Positions 25,594 through 35,042 of a DNA stretch of 64,000 bases are shown here, piece after piece (the stretch's first letter is position 1; every line of letters begins with the position of its first letter). The notes under the pieces were generated by a model. That model made no database searches. It worked only from the letters and a program-made list of their open reading frames with translations, and was not told where the DNA came from. A program made the position numbers and the translations under genes. Origin of the DNA: Candidatus Zipacnadum vermilionense (GTDB lineage Bacteria > Armatimonadota > Zipacnadia > Zipacnadales > Zipacnadaceae); the NCBI GenBank assembly GCA_029821755.1, contig JALGSV010000003.1:94130-158129 (forward strand), read 5' to 3'.

Positions 25594-25622
25594 ATTATAC
25601 TACCTTCGTACGACAATCCCAA
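25594..25622 (-). promoter_or_regulatory. Promoter of the SLBB export gene
   Basis: -35 TTGGGA (25617-25622), 17-nt spacer, -10 TATAAT (25594-25599) on the minus strand. The leader is about 45 nt. Confidence 0.65.
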
Positions 25623-25779
25623 CCTCTACCCAGGAAATCTTCCCGGCGGGTCCGCATGGCCCGCCCACATGGAGGGACCGGATTCGTCGTGCACTTCGTG
25701 CCCCGCTCGTCGCGGCCTTTCTTGAAGCCGCCTGGCCCCTTACCGACAAATGGAGGTCGCTCTCTCCCCTCCCCCCCGT

Positions 25780-25808
25780 TTGACACGCCCCTCCCCTCCG
25801 CTCATAAT
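25780..25808 (+). promoter_or_regulatory. Promoter of the M48 lipoprotein gene
   Basis: -35 TTGACA (25780-25785), 17-nt spacer, -10 CATAAT (25803-25808). A GGAGGTG ribosome binding site follows at 25829-25835. Confidence 0.7.
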
Positions 25809-25842
25809 ACCTTTGAAGCCACCTTTCTGGAGGTGTAACACC

Positions 25843-26586
25843 ATGCGCCTGCTCTCGCTGTTGTGTCTCTTCTGTCTCCTGGCCGCTTTGCTCTCCGGTT
25901 GCGGAGGGCATATCATCAGCCGCGATCAGGAAATCCAGATGGGCCGCCAGTCGGCCGACCAATTCGAGCGCGAGAACGGCGGACGCGGTAGGGACCCCGC
26001 GCTCGTCGCTCTCACCCAACGCCTGGCTGCCCGCATCACCCCCGTCGCGCAGCCGCCTGACTACCCCTACGACATCCGCGTCCTCGACAACAAGGTCGTC
26101 AACGCGGTTGCCTTCCCTGGCGGCCGGCTGTATCTCTACCGCGGGCTTATCGAGACCTTCGACCGCAACCCCGACCAGCTCGCCTGGGTGCTGAGCCATG
26201 AGGTTTCCCACATCTCCCGTCGCCACGCTACTAAAATCATCGAGCGCCAACTGGGTTACCAGGCCATCATCTCCCTCCTGCTGAACAAGGGTGACGCCCC
26301 CCAGATCGCCGGCGCCGTAGCCAACCTCATGCTGTTGGGCTACAGCCGCGACGAGGAGTTGGAGGCAGACCGCTACGGTTTGATCTACACCCACGCCGCT
26401 GGCTACGACCCCACTGCCGCTATCGGTGTGCTCAAGAAGTTCCAGGAGTTACAGGGCCGCGAGCCTAGCAAGTTCGAGATCATGTTCGCCACCCACCCGG
26501 GCGACAACACCCGCATTGACGCCGTCCAGGGCTACCTCAAAGCCCAGGGCTGGAGCGGGGCGTACTACCGTCCGGACGGGGGCTAA
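25843..26586 (+). CDS. M48-family metalloprotease lipoprotein (BepA/YfgC-like)
   Basis: 247 residues from ATG 25843, with a lipobox (LLSGC) after a hydrophobic N-terminus, so anchored in an outer or inner membrane leaflet. The zinc site HEVSH lies in LSHEVSHISRRHA, with the third-ligand Glu in DEELEADRYGL. The leading VVNAVAFPGGRLYLYRGL block is typical of the YcaL/BepA/LoiP group. These proteases do envelope-protein quality control. The family often carries C-terminal TPR repeats; this one ends without them. Confidence 0.92.
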   Translation: MRLLSLLCLFCLLAALLSGCGGHIISRDQEIQMGRQSADQFERENGGRGRDPALVALTQRLAARITPVAQPPDYPYDIRVLDNKVVNAVAFPGGRLYLYRGLIETFDRNPDQLAWVLSHEVSHISRRHATKIIERQLGYQAIISLLLNKGDAPQIAGAVANLMLLGYSRDEELEADRYGLIYTHAAGYDPTAAIGVLKKFQELQGREPSKFEIMFATHPGDNTRIDAVQGYLKAQGWSGAYYRPDGG

Positions 26587-26592
26587 GGCGGG

Positions 26593-27870
26593 GTGGAGCG
26601 ACTGTCGGAGCCGATCACGCTTTCTATCTTACAGCTCGCGGACCTCGAAGACCCGCGGGTGGGTGAGCAGGTCCTCGCCCTGGCCGCGGGTCTCACCGTG
26701 CAGGGACAGGCGGTCACCATCGCTGGGCGCCTCAACAAGCGCCTGCAGGAGCGCCTCCGCCGCCTCGGGGTCCGCTGGACGCTGCTCCCCTGGCCCCAGC
26801 GCCTCGGCGATTTCCCCTCCCGTGCCACGGCCCGGCAGCTCTCGCGCCAGCTGGCCACCCGCCCGCCTGACCTGATCCACGCCCACGGCCTTACCGCTCT
26901 GCGCCTGGCCACCGCGGCCTTCCGCCACCTTCGCGCTCCCCGCCCTGCGCTGGTGACCTCGCTCTACCACGTCCCCCGCCGTCTGCCCTGGTTCGAGCGT
27001 CTCCGCCGCCGGCGCGAGCTGGCTCCGGCGCTCGCTCCCGGCACCGCCCTGCTGCTCACCTCCCAGGCCGACCAGCAGGCCCTGCTCTCCCTGCTCGGTC
27101 CCCGCGCCGCGCGCGCCGAGGTCCTCTACCCCGCCGTCCCCGAGACCACTCGGCCCAGCGGCGTGGAGATAGGCCAGCTCCGCCGCCGGCTCGGCCTCAC
27201 CGGCCACGCCGCCGTCGTCGGCTTCCGCACTACCTTCCAGGACCTCGAGTACCGCACCCTCCTACAGGCCGCCGCCCACGTACATGAGGAGGTCCCCAAC
27301 GTCGAATTCGCCTTTCTCGGCGAGGGCCCCCGTCGCCCCGAGGCTGAGGCCTACGCGCACCAGCTCGGCCTCTCCGGCGCGGCTGTCTTCCTCGGTCGCC
27401 CCCGGAGCATGGCGGAGGCCCTCAGCGCCCTCAACGCCCTGGCCCTGCTCCGCGATGCAGAGGCGGCGCATCTCGACGCTCTCCAGGCCCTCGGCTACGG
27501 TCTGCCGGTAGTCGCCGCGCAGGTTGGCGCCCTGGGGGAGCTGCTCGCGGGCCTGCCTCGCGTACACCTGGTCCCCCCGGACGACCCGGAGGCCTTGGCC
27601 GCGGCCCTACTCGACGCGTTGCACCTGATACCCACCGGCCAGCCCTCCGAGCAGGTGGAGACCGAGCCGGGCCGCCTGGCGGGCCTGGAACAGTTTCTGG
27701 TCTCACGCGAGTTCTGGGACCTCGACCAACCCTGGCAACGCACAGCGCACCGCCCTACTCGCCCCGACGCTGCCCTCCCGGCCTCCCTCCGCCGCTTCCT
27801 CCCCGAGGCCGTAACCGACCAACTCCTGGAGGTCTACCGCAGGGCGCTGGCGGACAACGCATCTCTGTAG
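26593..27870 (+). CDS. Glycosyltransferase family 4 (group 1) protein
   Basis: 425 residues from GTG 26593, six bases after the M48 stop; probably one transcription unit. A GT-B fold: an N-terminal acceptor domain (ILQLADLEDPRVGEQVLALAAGL, DLIHAHGLTALRLA) and a C-terminal donor domain (VEFAFLGEGPRRPEAEAYA, LSGAAVFLGRPRSMAEAL). The DAEAAHLDALQALGYGLPVVA stretch stands where the family has its E-x7-E motif; the second Glu is not in the usual place. About 80 C-terminal residues are outside the domain. Donor and acceptor are unknown; an envelope polysaccharide role is likely. Confidence 0.78.
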   Translation: MERLSEPITLSILQLADLEDPRVGEQVLALAAGLTVQGQAVTIAGRLNKRLQERLRRLGVRWTLLPWPQRLGDFPSRATARQLSRQLATRPPDLIHAHGLTALRLATAAFRHLRAPRPALVTSLYHVPRRLPWFERLRRRRELAPALAPGTALLLTSQADQQALLSLLGPRAARAEVLYPAVPETTRPSGVEIGQLRRRLGLTGHAAVVGFRTTFQDLEYRTLLQAAAHVHEEVPNVEFAFLGEGPRRPEAEAYAHQLGLSGAAVFLGRPRSMAEALSALNALALLRDAEAAHLDALQALGYGLPVVAAQVGALGELLAGLPRVHLVPPDDPEALAAALLDALHLIPTGQPSEQVETEPGRLAGLEQFLVSREFWDLDQPWQRTAHRPTRPDAALPASLRRFLPEAVTDQLLEVYRRALADNASL

Positions 27871-28192
27871 AGCGCGGACTCGTGCCCCGCCCGCCTCCGG
27901 CTAGTGAGCGCACCCGTCTTTCTAGATGATGCGGCCATCCAGCTACCCCTTCTCGTGGCCATACGCTCCGCAGTTGGTCCATCCGTCCTTGCACCTGTCA
28001 GGGGAGATGATCCAGGCTGGGCTGCTACCCCACCGACAGAGTTGAACGTTCAGATGGTCCGCACGGTAGAGATCGCCTTGCGCGTAGATCGCAGCTATCT
28101 TCGCCCGCCGACAGATGTAGTACTCGGCGTCCCCGAGGCAGTTCGATCTGATACAGCCCTCGCTAACCCCGCAGCCTCACCAGTGCTCCCCT
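27871..28192. other. Intergenic region of 322 bases; weak remnant-like reading frame on the minus strand
   Basis: The first bases are a diverged copy of the GTAGGGCGCGGGCT repeat (27868-27890). A minus-strand frame of about 75 codons (27943-28175) reads, in part, YYICRRAKIAAIYAQGDLYR and WIISPDRCKDGWTNCGAYG. It has protein-like composition with many Cys and Trp, but no ATG, GTG or TTG start and no ribosome binding site. It follows the stop of the next gene upstream. Nothing else recognised. Confidence 0.3.
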
Positions 28193-29866
28193 CTACTTCA
28201 CCACTCCTCCCAGCACCGCCTCCAGCAACGGCCCCACCACATGGCACGCGAACCACGAGCACTTCCACATGTCCTTCGTGTCCAGCGCCTGCGCCCGCAT
28301 CCGCTCGATGAATCGCATCGTCTTCTGCGCCGGCTCCTCGTACTGGTCGAACCCCACCGCGTGCAGCCGGTGCATGACCTTCAGCGCCATCCCCGCCTTC
28401 CCCAGCGCCAGCGAGGTCTCGAACTTCCCGCTGTAGAACGGCTGCCACGCCAGCATATCCGACACCGGCGTAGCGCACATCTCCAGCGAGAAGTCCATCG
28501 ACCGCCGCATCACCTCCCGGAAATCCGCATCCTCCGCCCAGCGCGGATACTCCAGCCACAGCGAGGCGTCCGACTTCATCACCAGGTCGTAGTGCTGGGT
28601 GACTACCTCGGCGTCCTCGGTATAGAACCAGTACCCCGGTTCCTGCCAGCCCGGCCGCATCCCCTCCGTCCACATCCGCTCGGCGGTATCGCGCAGGTCG
28701 GCATTCCCGAACCTCTCCCCCAGCGGCCAGGCCGTGGCGACCGCAGACATCACCTGGTTGTAGACAAACGGCTTGCGCTGCTCGCTCTGGTCGGGATAGA
28801 CCACGTTGACGAACCGCCGCCCGTGCTCGGGGTCCCGCGGCCAGGCGGCAAAGACGTCATACAGGGGCCGCGCGATCTCCGGATTCCCCAGCGCCCGCTC
28901 CAGCCGCAGACACGCCCGCGCCAGAATCCCCATGTGCAGCAGATTGTCCCCCGTATCCGCCCCCGACTGCGACGAGGTTACCCCGCCCCAGAACGCCGGC
29001 ACCAGGTTATGCAGGATGGTGTTGTACAGGTACTCCACCATCTGGAAGTACCGCGCCTCCCCGGTCAGCAGCCACGCCGGGATGAAGGCACTCAGGTAGA
29101 ATCCCAGGTACCGCTCGTTCCACATGTACCCCTCGGCCGGGGTCCGGCGGTAGTACCAGTTCTCGGTGGTGTTCGGGCAGAAGTGCCACTCCCGCACGTG
29201 CTCGATTGCCTCATCAAGCGCCGCAAAGTACGGCTCCAGCCACGAGGGCGCCGTCCGCGTGGGCCGAGCTTCCAGCCCCGCCGGCGCGTCGCCTTCATAC
29301 CCCGCTAGCTTCCCCCACCTCACCAGCAGGTCATTGGTCGCCCCCCACCCCGGCCATGACAACCCCGGCGGCACCGTCACCGCCCCCAGGTTGACTTCCT
29401 CCTCCACCGCCGGAGCCCCGCGGTACGACCCCCGCAGCTTCACCCGAAAGTCATAGTCGCCGGCCAGCAGAGGGAACCGCCGCAGCAGCGGTCCCTTGGG
29501 AAAGCCCATCCCCCACCGGCGCTTCCATGCCGCAAAGCCGTGCAGTCCCGCCGGCAGCATCTCGATGTCGATCCGCCCACCCAGCGTCCCCGGGTCAAAG
29601 ACAAACTGCAGCGAGTGCAGCGCATAGTCCCCGCCCGGCCAGGCCCCATCCAGTCCCTTCACCTGGTACCACCCCAGCACGTGGTCGCTGTCCGGGTACA
29701 GTCCGACCGCCAGATGCGCATGCGCCCCCTCCACCGGCACTACCAGCAGAGAGCGCTGCTTGATCGACTCGAACAGGCCCTGGCGCGCGCGCTCATTCTC
29801 CGCGGGCGTGTCGCTCGTCCACCGCAAATCCCGCAGGTATGATCCGGCAATCCGTTCGTCGAGCAT
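28193..29866 (-). CDS. Hypothetical protein, possible alpha-toroid hydrolase or lyase
   Basis: 557 residues from ATG 29866 (GTG 29875 is an alternative). About 200 N-terminal residues look beta-rich (FVFDPGTLGGRIDIEMLPAGLHG, DYDFRVKLRGSYRG). From about 210 onward it is helical with repeated W/Y-rich segments (WYYRRTPAEGYMWNERYLGFYLSAF, LARACLRLERALGNPE, YNQVMSAVATAWPLGERFGN). This is consistent with an (alpha/alpha)n toroid as in glycoside hydrolases or polysaccharide lyases. No catalytic signature is recognised and there is no signal peptide. It lies upstream of the GH4 gene on another transcription unit. Confidence 0.75.
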   Translation of the reverse strand: MLDERIAGSYLRDLRWTSDTPAENERARQGLFESIKQRSLLVVPVEGAHAHLAVGLYPDSDHVLGWYQVKGLDGAWPGGDYALHSLQFVFDPGTLGGRIDIEMLPAGLHGFAAWKRRWGMGFPKGPLLRRFPLLAGDYDFRVKLRGSYRGAPAVEEEVNLGAVTVPPGLSWPGWGATNDLLVRWGKLAGYEGDAPAGLEARPTRTAPSWLEPYFAALDEAIEHVREWHFCPNTTENWYYRRTPAEGYMWNERYLGFYLSAFIPAWLLTGEARYFQMVEYLYNTILHNLVPAFWGGVTSSQSGADTGDNLLHMGILARACLRLERALGNPEIARPLYDVFAAWPRDPEHGRRFVNVVYPDQSEQRKPFVYNQVMSAVATAWPLGERFGNADLRDTAERMWTEGMRPGWQEPGYWFYTEDAEVVTQHYDLVMKSDASLWLEYPRWAEDADFREVMRRSMDFSLEMCATPVSDMLAWQPFYSGKFETSLALGKAGMALKVMHRLHAVGFDQYEEPAQKTMRFIERMRAQALDTKDMWKCSWFACHVVGPLLEAVLGGVVK

Positions 29867-30062
29867 GGTAATCACCCCAGAGGCAGACTTCAGTCAGTGC
29901 GAGGAATTTCGTGGAAACAGCGGGGAATCCTTCTCCTGCGGGGCACTGCGTCAAGTAGCCCGTGTCCGCTCCGCGGGGGGCGGAGTTCCAGCCCACCCTC
30001 CCTTCACGGCGGATCGGCGCGCGCAGCGCGCCGGGGTAGAAGCGTCAGCGCCGCACCGCCCG

Positions 30063-31382
30063 TCAGCCTCCCAGCTCCCCCGCCGCCACCCCCGCCGCCC
30101 ACAGCTCCTCACACATCGGCTTAGCTCGCTCCCACGACCGGATCGTCGGCTCCGCCACGAGGGCTCGCTCCAGGCCCTGCCGGTCACCGCGCACCGCCGC
30201 ATCCACCGTGAGTCGCTGGTGCTCGGCGATGGCGTGGTATAGCCCCCACAGCTCCCGCGGCACCGCGTCTATCTCCAGCGGCGCCACCCCTGCCGCGCTA
30301 ACCAGCGCATGCGCCTCCACCGCATGCTCCGCCGGCATCCCCACCGCGTGACCGGCGTTGGGGTAGGTCACCGCCAGCTCCGTCGGCTCTTCTCTCCGCA
30401 GCGCCCGCATCACCTGCGCGCCCAGGTCCCCCAGAGCGGACACTGCGCACCCGGCCAGCGCCGGTTGCGCCCAGAAGTCCTCGATGCGTTCCCGCGCCGC
30501 CAGCTCCGCCGCCTCGTCTGCCGCTCTCTGTTGCCGCGCCGCCCGCTGCTCGTCCACTGGCGTCCGCTCAAAGTACTCCCGCATCCCCTGCGCCAACTGG
30601 TCATGGAAGAAGTAGTGATGCTGATGCCCATTATTGAGCGGCAGGACCCCGAACAACTCGAAGAACTTCGCCGCCATCTCCCAGTTGCACCGCTCCGCCC
30701 CCGGCCGAGTGGGCAGGTCCTCCCACGCCTCGCGGATCAGCTCCCCCACCGGACGCCCCTGATAAGTGGAATCCTGCGTGACCCACGACAGATGGTTCAG
30801 TCCCCCGCCCCGATATACCAGCTCTGGATTGGGCACCCCGATCTCGAACAGGTGGTCCATATCCCACGCGAAGTTGTACACCCCCGGACACAGCCCGATC
30901 GCGCGCCGGTCGCTGTAGCGGTGCAGCGCGTCCACCAGCGTGGTCACGGGGTTGGTAAACAGCAGGAACCACGCCTGCGGGCACAACTCCGCCATGCGCT
31001 CGGCAATCCGCAAGACCACCGGCACCGTCCGCGCCGTCAGCATGATCGCGCTCGGCCCAAAGTCGTCGTGCCCGTGGTAGCCCCACTTCGCCCCGATCCG
31101 CTTGTCCCGCTCCAGCGCCGTCACCCCGCCCACCCGGATACACGAATACACGAAGTCCGCCCCCTCGAGCGCCGCGTCCAGGTCGGTCGTCCCCAGCGTC
31201 ACGAGCCGCCGCCCCTCCGCCGAGGGCATCTTCCGCGCCAGCGCCGCCGTCGTCTCCGCCCGCCGAAGGTCCAGGTCCTGGAAGACCATATTCAAGTCCC
31301 CGGACGCCTCCTCACTCATCAGCAAGGCCTCCACGGTCCCCAGCAGCCGCAACGCACCACCGCCGAGAAAGGCGATCTTCAT
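30063..31382 (-). CDS. Family 4 glycoside hydrolase (alpha-galactosidase/glucosidase type)
   Basis: 439 residues. NAD+- and Mn2+-dependent hydrolase acting by oxidation-elimination. Rossmann entry FLGGGALRLLGTVEALL, then DLDAALEGADFVYSCIRVGG, LFTNPVTTLVDAL, the metal-ligand Cys in GLCPGVYNF and His in GGLNHLSWV, all standard for GH4. Cytosolic. GGGAGG precedes the ATG at 31382. Substrate alpha-galactosides or alpha-glucosides cannot be separated from sequence alone. With GH1, GH36 and GalT in the window, galactoside use is plausible. Confidence 0.93.
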   Translation of the reverse strand: MKIAFLGGGALRLLGTVEALLMSEEASGDLNMVFQDLDLRRAETTAALARKMPSAEGRRLVTLGTTDLDAALEGADFVYSCIRVGGVTALERDKRIGAKWGYHGHDDFGPSAIMLTARTVPVVLRIAERMAELCPQAWFLLFTNPVTTLVDALHRYSDRRAIGLCPGVYNFAWDMDHLFEIGVPNPELVYRGGGLNHLSWVTQDSTYQGRPVGELIREAWEDLPTRPGAERCNWEMAAKFFELFGVLPLNNGHQHHYFFHDQLAQGMREYFERTPVDEQRAARQQRAADEAAELAARERIEDFWAQPALAGCAVSALGDLGAQVMRALRREEPTELAVTYPNAGHAVGMPAEHAVEAHALVSAAGVAPLEIDAVPRELWGLYHAIAEHQRLTVDAAVRGDRQGLERALVAEPTIRSWERAKPMCEELWAAGVAAGELGG

Positions 31383-31467
31383 GGACTATCCTCCCGCGAA
31401 CCCTTGGTCTCCGTACGCACGGCGTCTAGCTGCCCAGAGGCCCGATGCCTTCTGGGCGGCTCCGCTA

Positions 31468-31492
31468 CCCCCTCTCCTGCAAGGAGAGGGGG
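31468..31492. repeat. C/G-rich hairpin of the dispersed intergenic family
   Basis: CCCCCTCTCCT (31468-31478) pairs perfectly with AGGAGAGGGGG (31482-31492). It is followed by CAAGGGGTGAGGCT, the tail also seen, slightly changed, at 5777-5790, 13596-13614 and 23866-23876. Confidence 0.7.
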
Positions 31493-31534
31493 CAAGGGGT
31501 GAGGCTCCGCGGCGAGCGCAGGGGTAAGGCGCGT

Positions 31535-32470
31535 CTATGCCCCAACCGTCGGCCCCACTACTCTCGCCCTTCCTCCCCGCACCTCCACTGGCGTCGCCTC
31601 CCACCTCACCAACCTCCCGCCCTCCTCATACACACACCTCAGCACCCACCCCTCATTCCCGCCGTAGCTATCCTCATCGAACACCAGGTTCCCCAGGCAG
31701 TACGCGATCAGCCGGCCCTTATACTCCTCGATCTCTCCCCGCACGTGCGCGTGGTGCCCCACTACCAGGTCCGCTCCCAGGTCCACCGCCAGCCGCGCCA
31801 GCCGCCGCTCCTCCGCCGTCACCTCCCGCACCCCCTCCCGTCCCCAGTGCAGCGACACCACCAGCACCCCGCACCGCCCCGCCAGCCCCGGAATCGTCCG
31901 CCGCAAGGCTGCCTCGTTGAGCCTCACGATGCTCTCCCGCTCCGGGTCGCGCACGAAATCCGCATAGGGGAAGTTGCTGTACGCGAGGAAGCCCACCCGC
32001 ACCGCGCCCGCCTCGACCACCACCCCCGCTTCCGCCACGGCCTGCGTCGCCGCCGCGCCTACCGGCACAATCCCCGCCGCCCGCAGCACCTCCCGCGTCC
32101 GCGCCAGCCCCGGCCGCCCGTAGTCGATGGCATGATTGTTCGCCACGCTCATCACGTCAAACCCCGCCCGCGCCAGCGTCTCCGCCATTTCCGGCTCCCC
32201 CCGCAGCGCGTTCACCCGCGGAAAGCGCGTCCCCGCCTCGGTCAGCGGCGACTCCAGATTCCCGAAGGTCAGGTCCCCCTCCCGCAGCAGTGGCGCCACC
32301 TCCGCGAAGGGGTAATCCGGCCCGCGCTCAGCGCACAGCCGAGCGACCCCACGCCCCAGCATCACATCCCCAACGCAGGTGAGAGTGACGGTGTCCGACT
32401 GACGCCCGCAGCCGCCCAGCGCGACCACCGCAATACCCACGAGGCCGATTACGACGAGACAACCCTTCAT
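31535..32470 (-). CDS. CapA-family lipoprotein (poly-gamma-glutamate capsule protein-like metallophosphatase fold)
   Basis: 311 residues. An N-terminal lipobox (VVALGGC) indicates a lipoprotein. The CapA/PGA_cap signature follows: LTCVGDVMLGRGVARL, DLTFGNLESPLT, FDVMSVANNHAIDYGR, then VVSLHWGREG and VVGHHAHV. These give Asp, Asn, His and Glu of a calcineurin-like dinuclear site. The family includes CapA of Bacillus capsules, but many members are of unknown function. No pgsB or pgsC neighbour supports capsule synthesis. The DUF3160 gene is upstream on the same strand, separated by a palindrome-rich spacer. Confidence 0.88.
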   Translation of the reverse strand: MKGCLVVIGLVGIAVVALGGCGRQSDTVTLTCVGDVMLGRGVARLCAERGPDYPFAEVAPLLREGDLTFGNLESPLTEAGTRFPRVNALRGEPEMAETLARAGFDVMSVANNHAIDYGRPGLARTREVLRAAGIVPVGAAATQAVAEAGVVVEAGAVRVGFLAYSNFPYADFVRDPERESIVRLNEAALRRTIPGLAGRCGVLVVSLHWGREGVREVTAEERRLARLAVDLGADLVVGHHAHVRGEIEEYKGRLIAYCLGNLVFDEDSYGGNEGWVLRCVYEEGGRLVRWEATPVEVRGGRARVVGPTVGA

Positions 32471-32572
32471 GTCAGCACAGCAGTGGGGCGGGTCCCGCCC
32501 ACCCCACTGCTCCTCTCCCTAAACCCTCCACTGCCAGTGGCACCGCTCTCCCGACACGCCTTCCCTCCCCTA

Positions 32573-32614
32573 CCCTCTCCCCAGCCTGAGCGCAGCGAAG
32601 GCGCGGGGAGAGGG
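32573..32614. repeat. Palindrome of the C/G-rich intergenic family
   Basis: CCCTCTCCCC (32573-32582) pairs with GGGGAGAGGG (32605-32614) around a GC-rich loop containing CTGAGCGCAGCGAAGGCGC. A second stem GGCACGC/GCGTGCC follows at 32616-32633. Confidence 0.6.
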
Positions 32615-32653
32615 TGGCACGCGCAGCGTGCCGGGTGAGGCATCTCTCGCCGT

Positions 32654-34942
32654 TCAGCATCCTCCCCTCGTGAACGGCGCCACGTCGCTGAACTCGATCT
32701 GTTCCCCTCCCCGCTTGTACTTGCTGAGGAAGCTCGCCGTCCACTTCGGCGGCTGCGGGGGCTGCGCCGATGACAGCTTCGCCTGCCACGCTTCGTCCGT
32801 CATCCGCTGGTCCACCGGCACCGTGAACTCGTGGTACGCGAACACCGCCCCCCGCCCGATCTGCAGCTTCCCCTCCACCGGATAGATCACGTACAGCTCG
32901 TTGGCGTGACCCACGCCCTCCTCCAGCGCAAACATCGCCATCCCGATCGGCCCCGTGTGCACATCCGCCACCACCGCCATGTCCTTATCCGTGGCCGAGG
33001 TGATCTCATCCCCCTCGCTGCCCCGTTTGGTGTACTGGTTCAGCCTTTCCAGGCTCGCGCCGTAGTACTCAATCGCGTCGTACTCCTCCGCCGTCAGCTT
33101 GACGTTCGTCAACTCCTTGACGGAGGTATCCTGCAGGAACTTGAGCAGCGAGATCAGCTCGTCGAAGGAATCCTTCAGCGCCTCATCGGCCAGCAGGTTT
33201 CGCTTGCCCAATCCCTCCCGCAATTGCGTCGCCAGCAGCCCCAACCGCCAGTAGGTCAGCACCTCCGGCTCCACGTACCCCTTCGGCGGGGGCGGCGGCT
33301 CTTCTTCCGGCCCCCCGCCGCACTCGGCCACTACCGACTGCTTGGCGTACAGGATCGTGTCATGCCGCAGCTCCGCCCAGCTCCCCAGCGCCGCGTTGAG
33401 CTGCTTGTCCAGCCACGCCTCACTGCGCATGAAAGTCGGGTATCCCTGCGTCTTCGGCTCGATCAAGAGCCCCAGCGTCTGCAGCCACCCGGCGTACACG
33501 TTCTCCGACCAGTCCGCGTCGGTGTAGGCCGCCACTTCCTGCCGCAGCTTCTCCGTCTGCTCGGCATAGTTCTTGAACTTGGTCTGCTCGTACACCTTAT
33601 CGGCGATCTCATACGCCCGCTGCGACCCCAGGATGCTCATCACATCCAGCCCCATCGGGAAGGTCCGCGTGTTGAAGGTCCCCGGATGGTTGGGATCGCC
33701 CCCGGACCCGACATGCGGTGCCACCATGTGCTGGAACAGGTACGAGTCCAGCACAAACCGCTGCCCCATCAGCCGGAACTGCGGAATCCCCGGCAGCTTC
33801 TCGTCGTTGGTCAGCGACTCCATCACGATCTCCGGCGGCCGTATCGCCAGCAACTCCTTCGCCAGATCCGCCAGGTTCTGCTCCGGGATCAGTTTCTTGG
33901 TGTCCAACGGCTCCCCCAGCACCTTCGCCACGCCCTTCCCCATATCGTCCGGGGTTATGTCATCCGCAAACCCCACCATGAACGCCGTCGGCTCGTACAG
34001 GTCCTCCCACACCTTTCCCAGCGGCTCCTCCCCCGCCTTGCCGTACAGGACGACCTGCGACAGCAGCACCGCCTGCCGGGCCACGCGCGGCTGCAGCGCC
34101 GGCTGGGCCGCCTTGTTGTAGAAGGCCTCCGGTACCAGCCCGTACCACATCAGCGCCAGGAAGTAGCGCTTCAGCTTATCGCTGCGCGTGTAGTGCCCGC
34201 GCGGGATGAACTGCGAGTAGTCCACCGACAGCTCCACTGTCGGCGACCCCTCCAAGCCCTCATGTGCCTTGATTAGCGCCAGCTCCTGATCCGCCAGCGC
34301 CGTCGCCTCCACCGGCACTTCCGCCCCCCACTCCTCCGCCGGTATCTCCAGCAGCTTCACCGGCACCAGCGCATAGCCCACGTTGTGCAGCGCGGCCTCC
34401 TTGATTTCGGCGTCGGCCGCCTCCGCGTGCTGCTTCACCGTCCCCTGCAGCAGCCCCACTGCTAGTGTGCTCGCCCGCTCATACAGCGTACTGACCTCCA
34501 TGCTCCGCAGCACGTAGTCGTAGAAGATATGAAACGCGTGCAGCGCCGAGTCCACCGTTACCACACTCGGCAGGTGCTCCAGCTCGTAGTTGTTCAACTC
34601 ATACACGAACTCCATCTGCTTCCAGTCCGCCGGCACCACCACGAACCCTTGCTGGGCCAGCCTCTTCAGATGGTCGTTCCTCAGGTCGTCCCTGAATTGC
34701 CTCAGGTTGGCGACATTCCCCAGGTTGGAAGCGATCTCGTACTCCGCCACCGCCGGCGTAAACTCCGGCCGCTTCCCCAGGTCCACCGAGAACCCCGTCT
34801 CCGCGGCGAACTGGTATCTGCCCCCGTCCCCCCGTGCCGATGTCCTCAGGGGCGTGTCGGTAGCCGCCTGTCTACATCCTGCCAATCCAGCCAGCCCCAG
34901 CCCCAGAGTCAACAGGCACAACGCGATGAGTAAGTGTCGCAT
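32654..34942 (-). CDS. DUF3160-domain lipoprotein
   Basis: 762 residues. A lipobox (LAGLAGC) gives a lipoprotein. The body matches my memory of DUF3160 proteins: FVVVPADWKQMEFVYELNNYE, VTVDSALHAFHIFYDYVLRSME, RQAVLLSQVVLYG, QRFVLDSYLFQHMV and the C-terminal VADVHTGPIG, YVIYPVEGKLQIGRGAVFAYHEF. These are large secreted alpha-helical proteins of unknown function common in environmental bacteria. GGGAGGG precedes the ATG at 34942. Frame uniform, no sign of decay. Confidence 0.85.
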   Translation of the reverse strand: MRHLLIALCLLTLGLGLAGLAGCRQAATDTPLRTSARGDGGRYQFAAETGFSVDLGKRPEFTPAVAEYEIASNLGNVANLRQFRDDLRNDHLKRLAQQGFVVVPADWKQMEFVYELNNYELEHLPSVVTVDSALHAFHIFYDYVLRSMEVSTLYERASTLAVGLLQGTVKQHAEAADAEIKEAALHNVGYALVPVKLLEIPAEEWGAEVPVEATALADQELALIKAHEGLEGSPTVELSVDYSQFIPRGHYTRSDKLKRYFLALMWYGLVPEAFYNKAAQPALQPRVARQAVLLSQVVLYGKAGEEPLGKVWEDLYEPTAFMVGFADDITPDDMGKGVAKVLGEPLDTKKLIPEQNLADLAKELLAIRPPEIVMESLTNDEKLPGIPQFRLMGQRFVLDSYLFQHMVAPHVGSGGDPNHPGTFNTRTFPMGLDVMSILGSQRAYEIADKVYEQTKFKNYAEQTEKLRQEVAAYTDADWSENVYAGWLQTLGLLIEPKTQGYPTFMRSEAWLDKQLNAALGSWAELRHDTILYAKQSVVAECGGGPEEEPPPPPKGYVEPEVLTYWRLGLLATQLREGLGKRNLLADEALKDSFDELISLLKFLQDTSVKELTNVKLTAEEYDAIEYYGASLERLNQYTKRGSEGDEITSATDKDMAVVADVHTGPIGMAMFALEEGVGHANELYVIYPVEGKLQIGRGAVFAYHEFTVPVDQRMTDEAWQAKLSSAQPPQPPKWTASFLSKYKRGGEQIEFSDVAPFTRGGC

Positions 34943-35042
34943 AGCCGAGCCCTCCCTTAGTAGCGATTCGCGTCCCGCCGGGCCGTCTGTTGCCGGCCCT
35001 GCTCCGCCTCGTACGGGTGGTGGGCTTCAGGTCCGCCCACGT

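Larger units (their letters stand above)
25541..25842. other. Divergent intergenic region of 302 bases
   Basis: Between the SLBB gene (minus) and the M48 lipoprotein gene (plus). It holds one promoter for each direction (25594-25622 and 25780-25808) and a GGCGGG...CCCGCC hairpin near 25647-25667. I see no gene in it. Confidence 0.6.
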
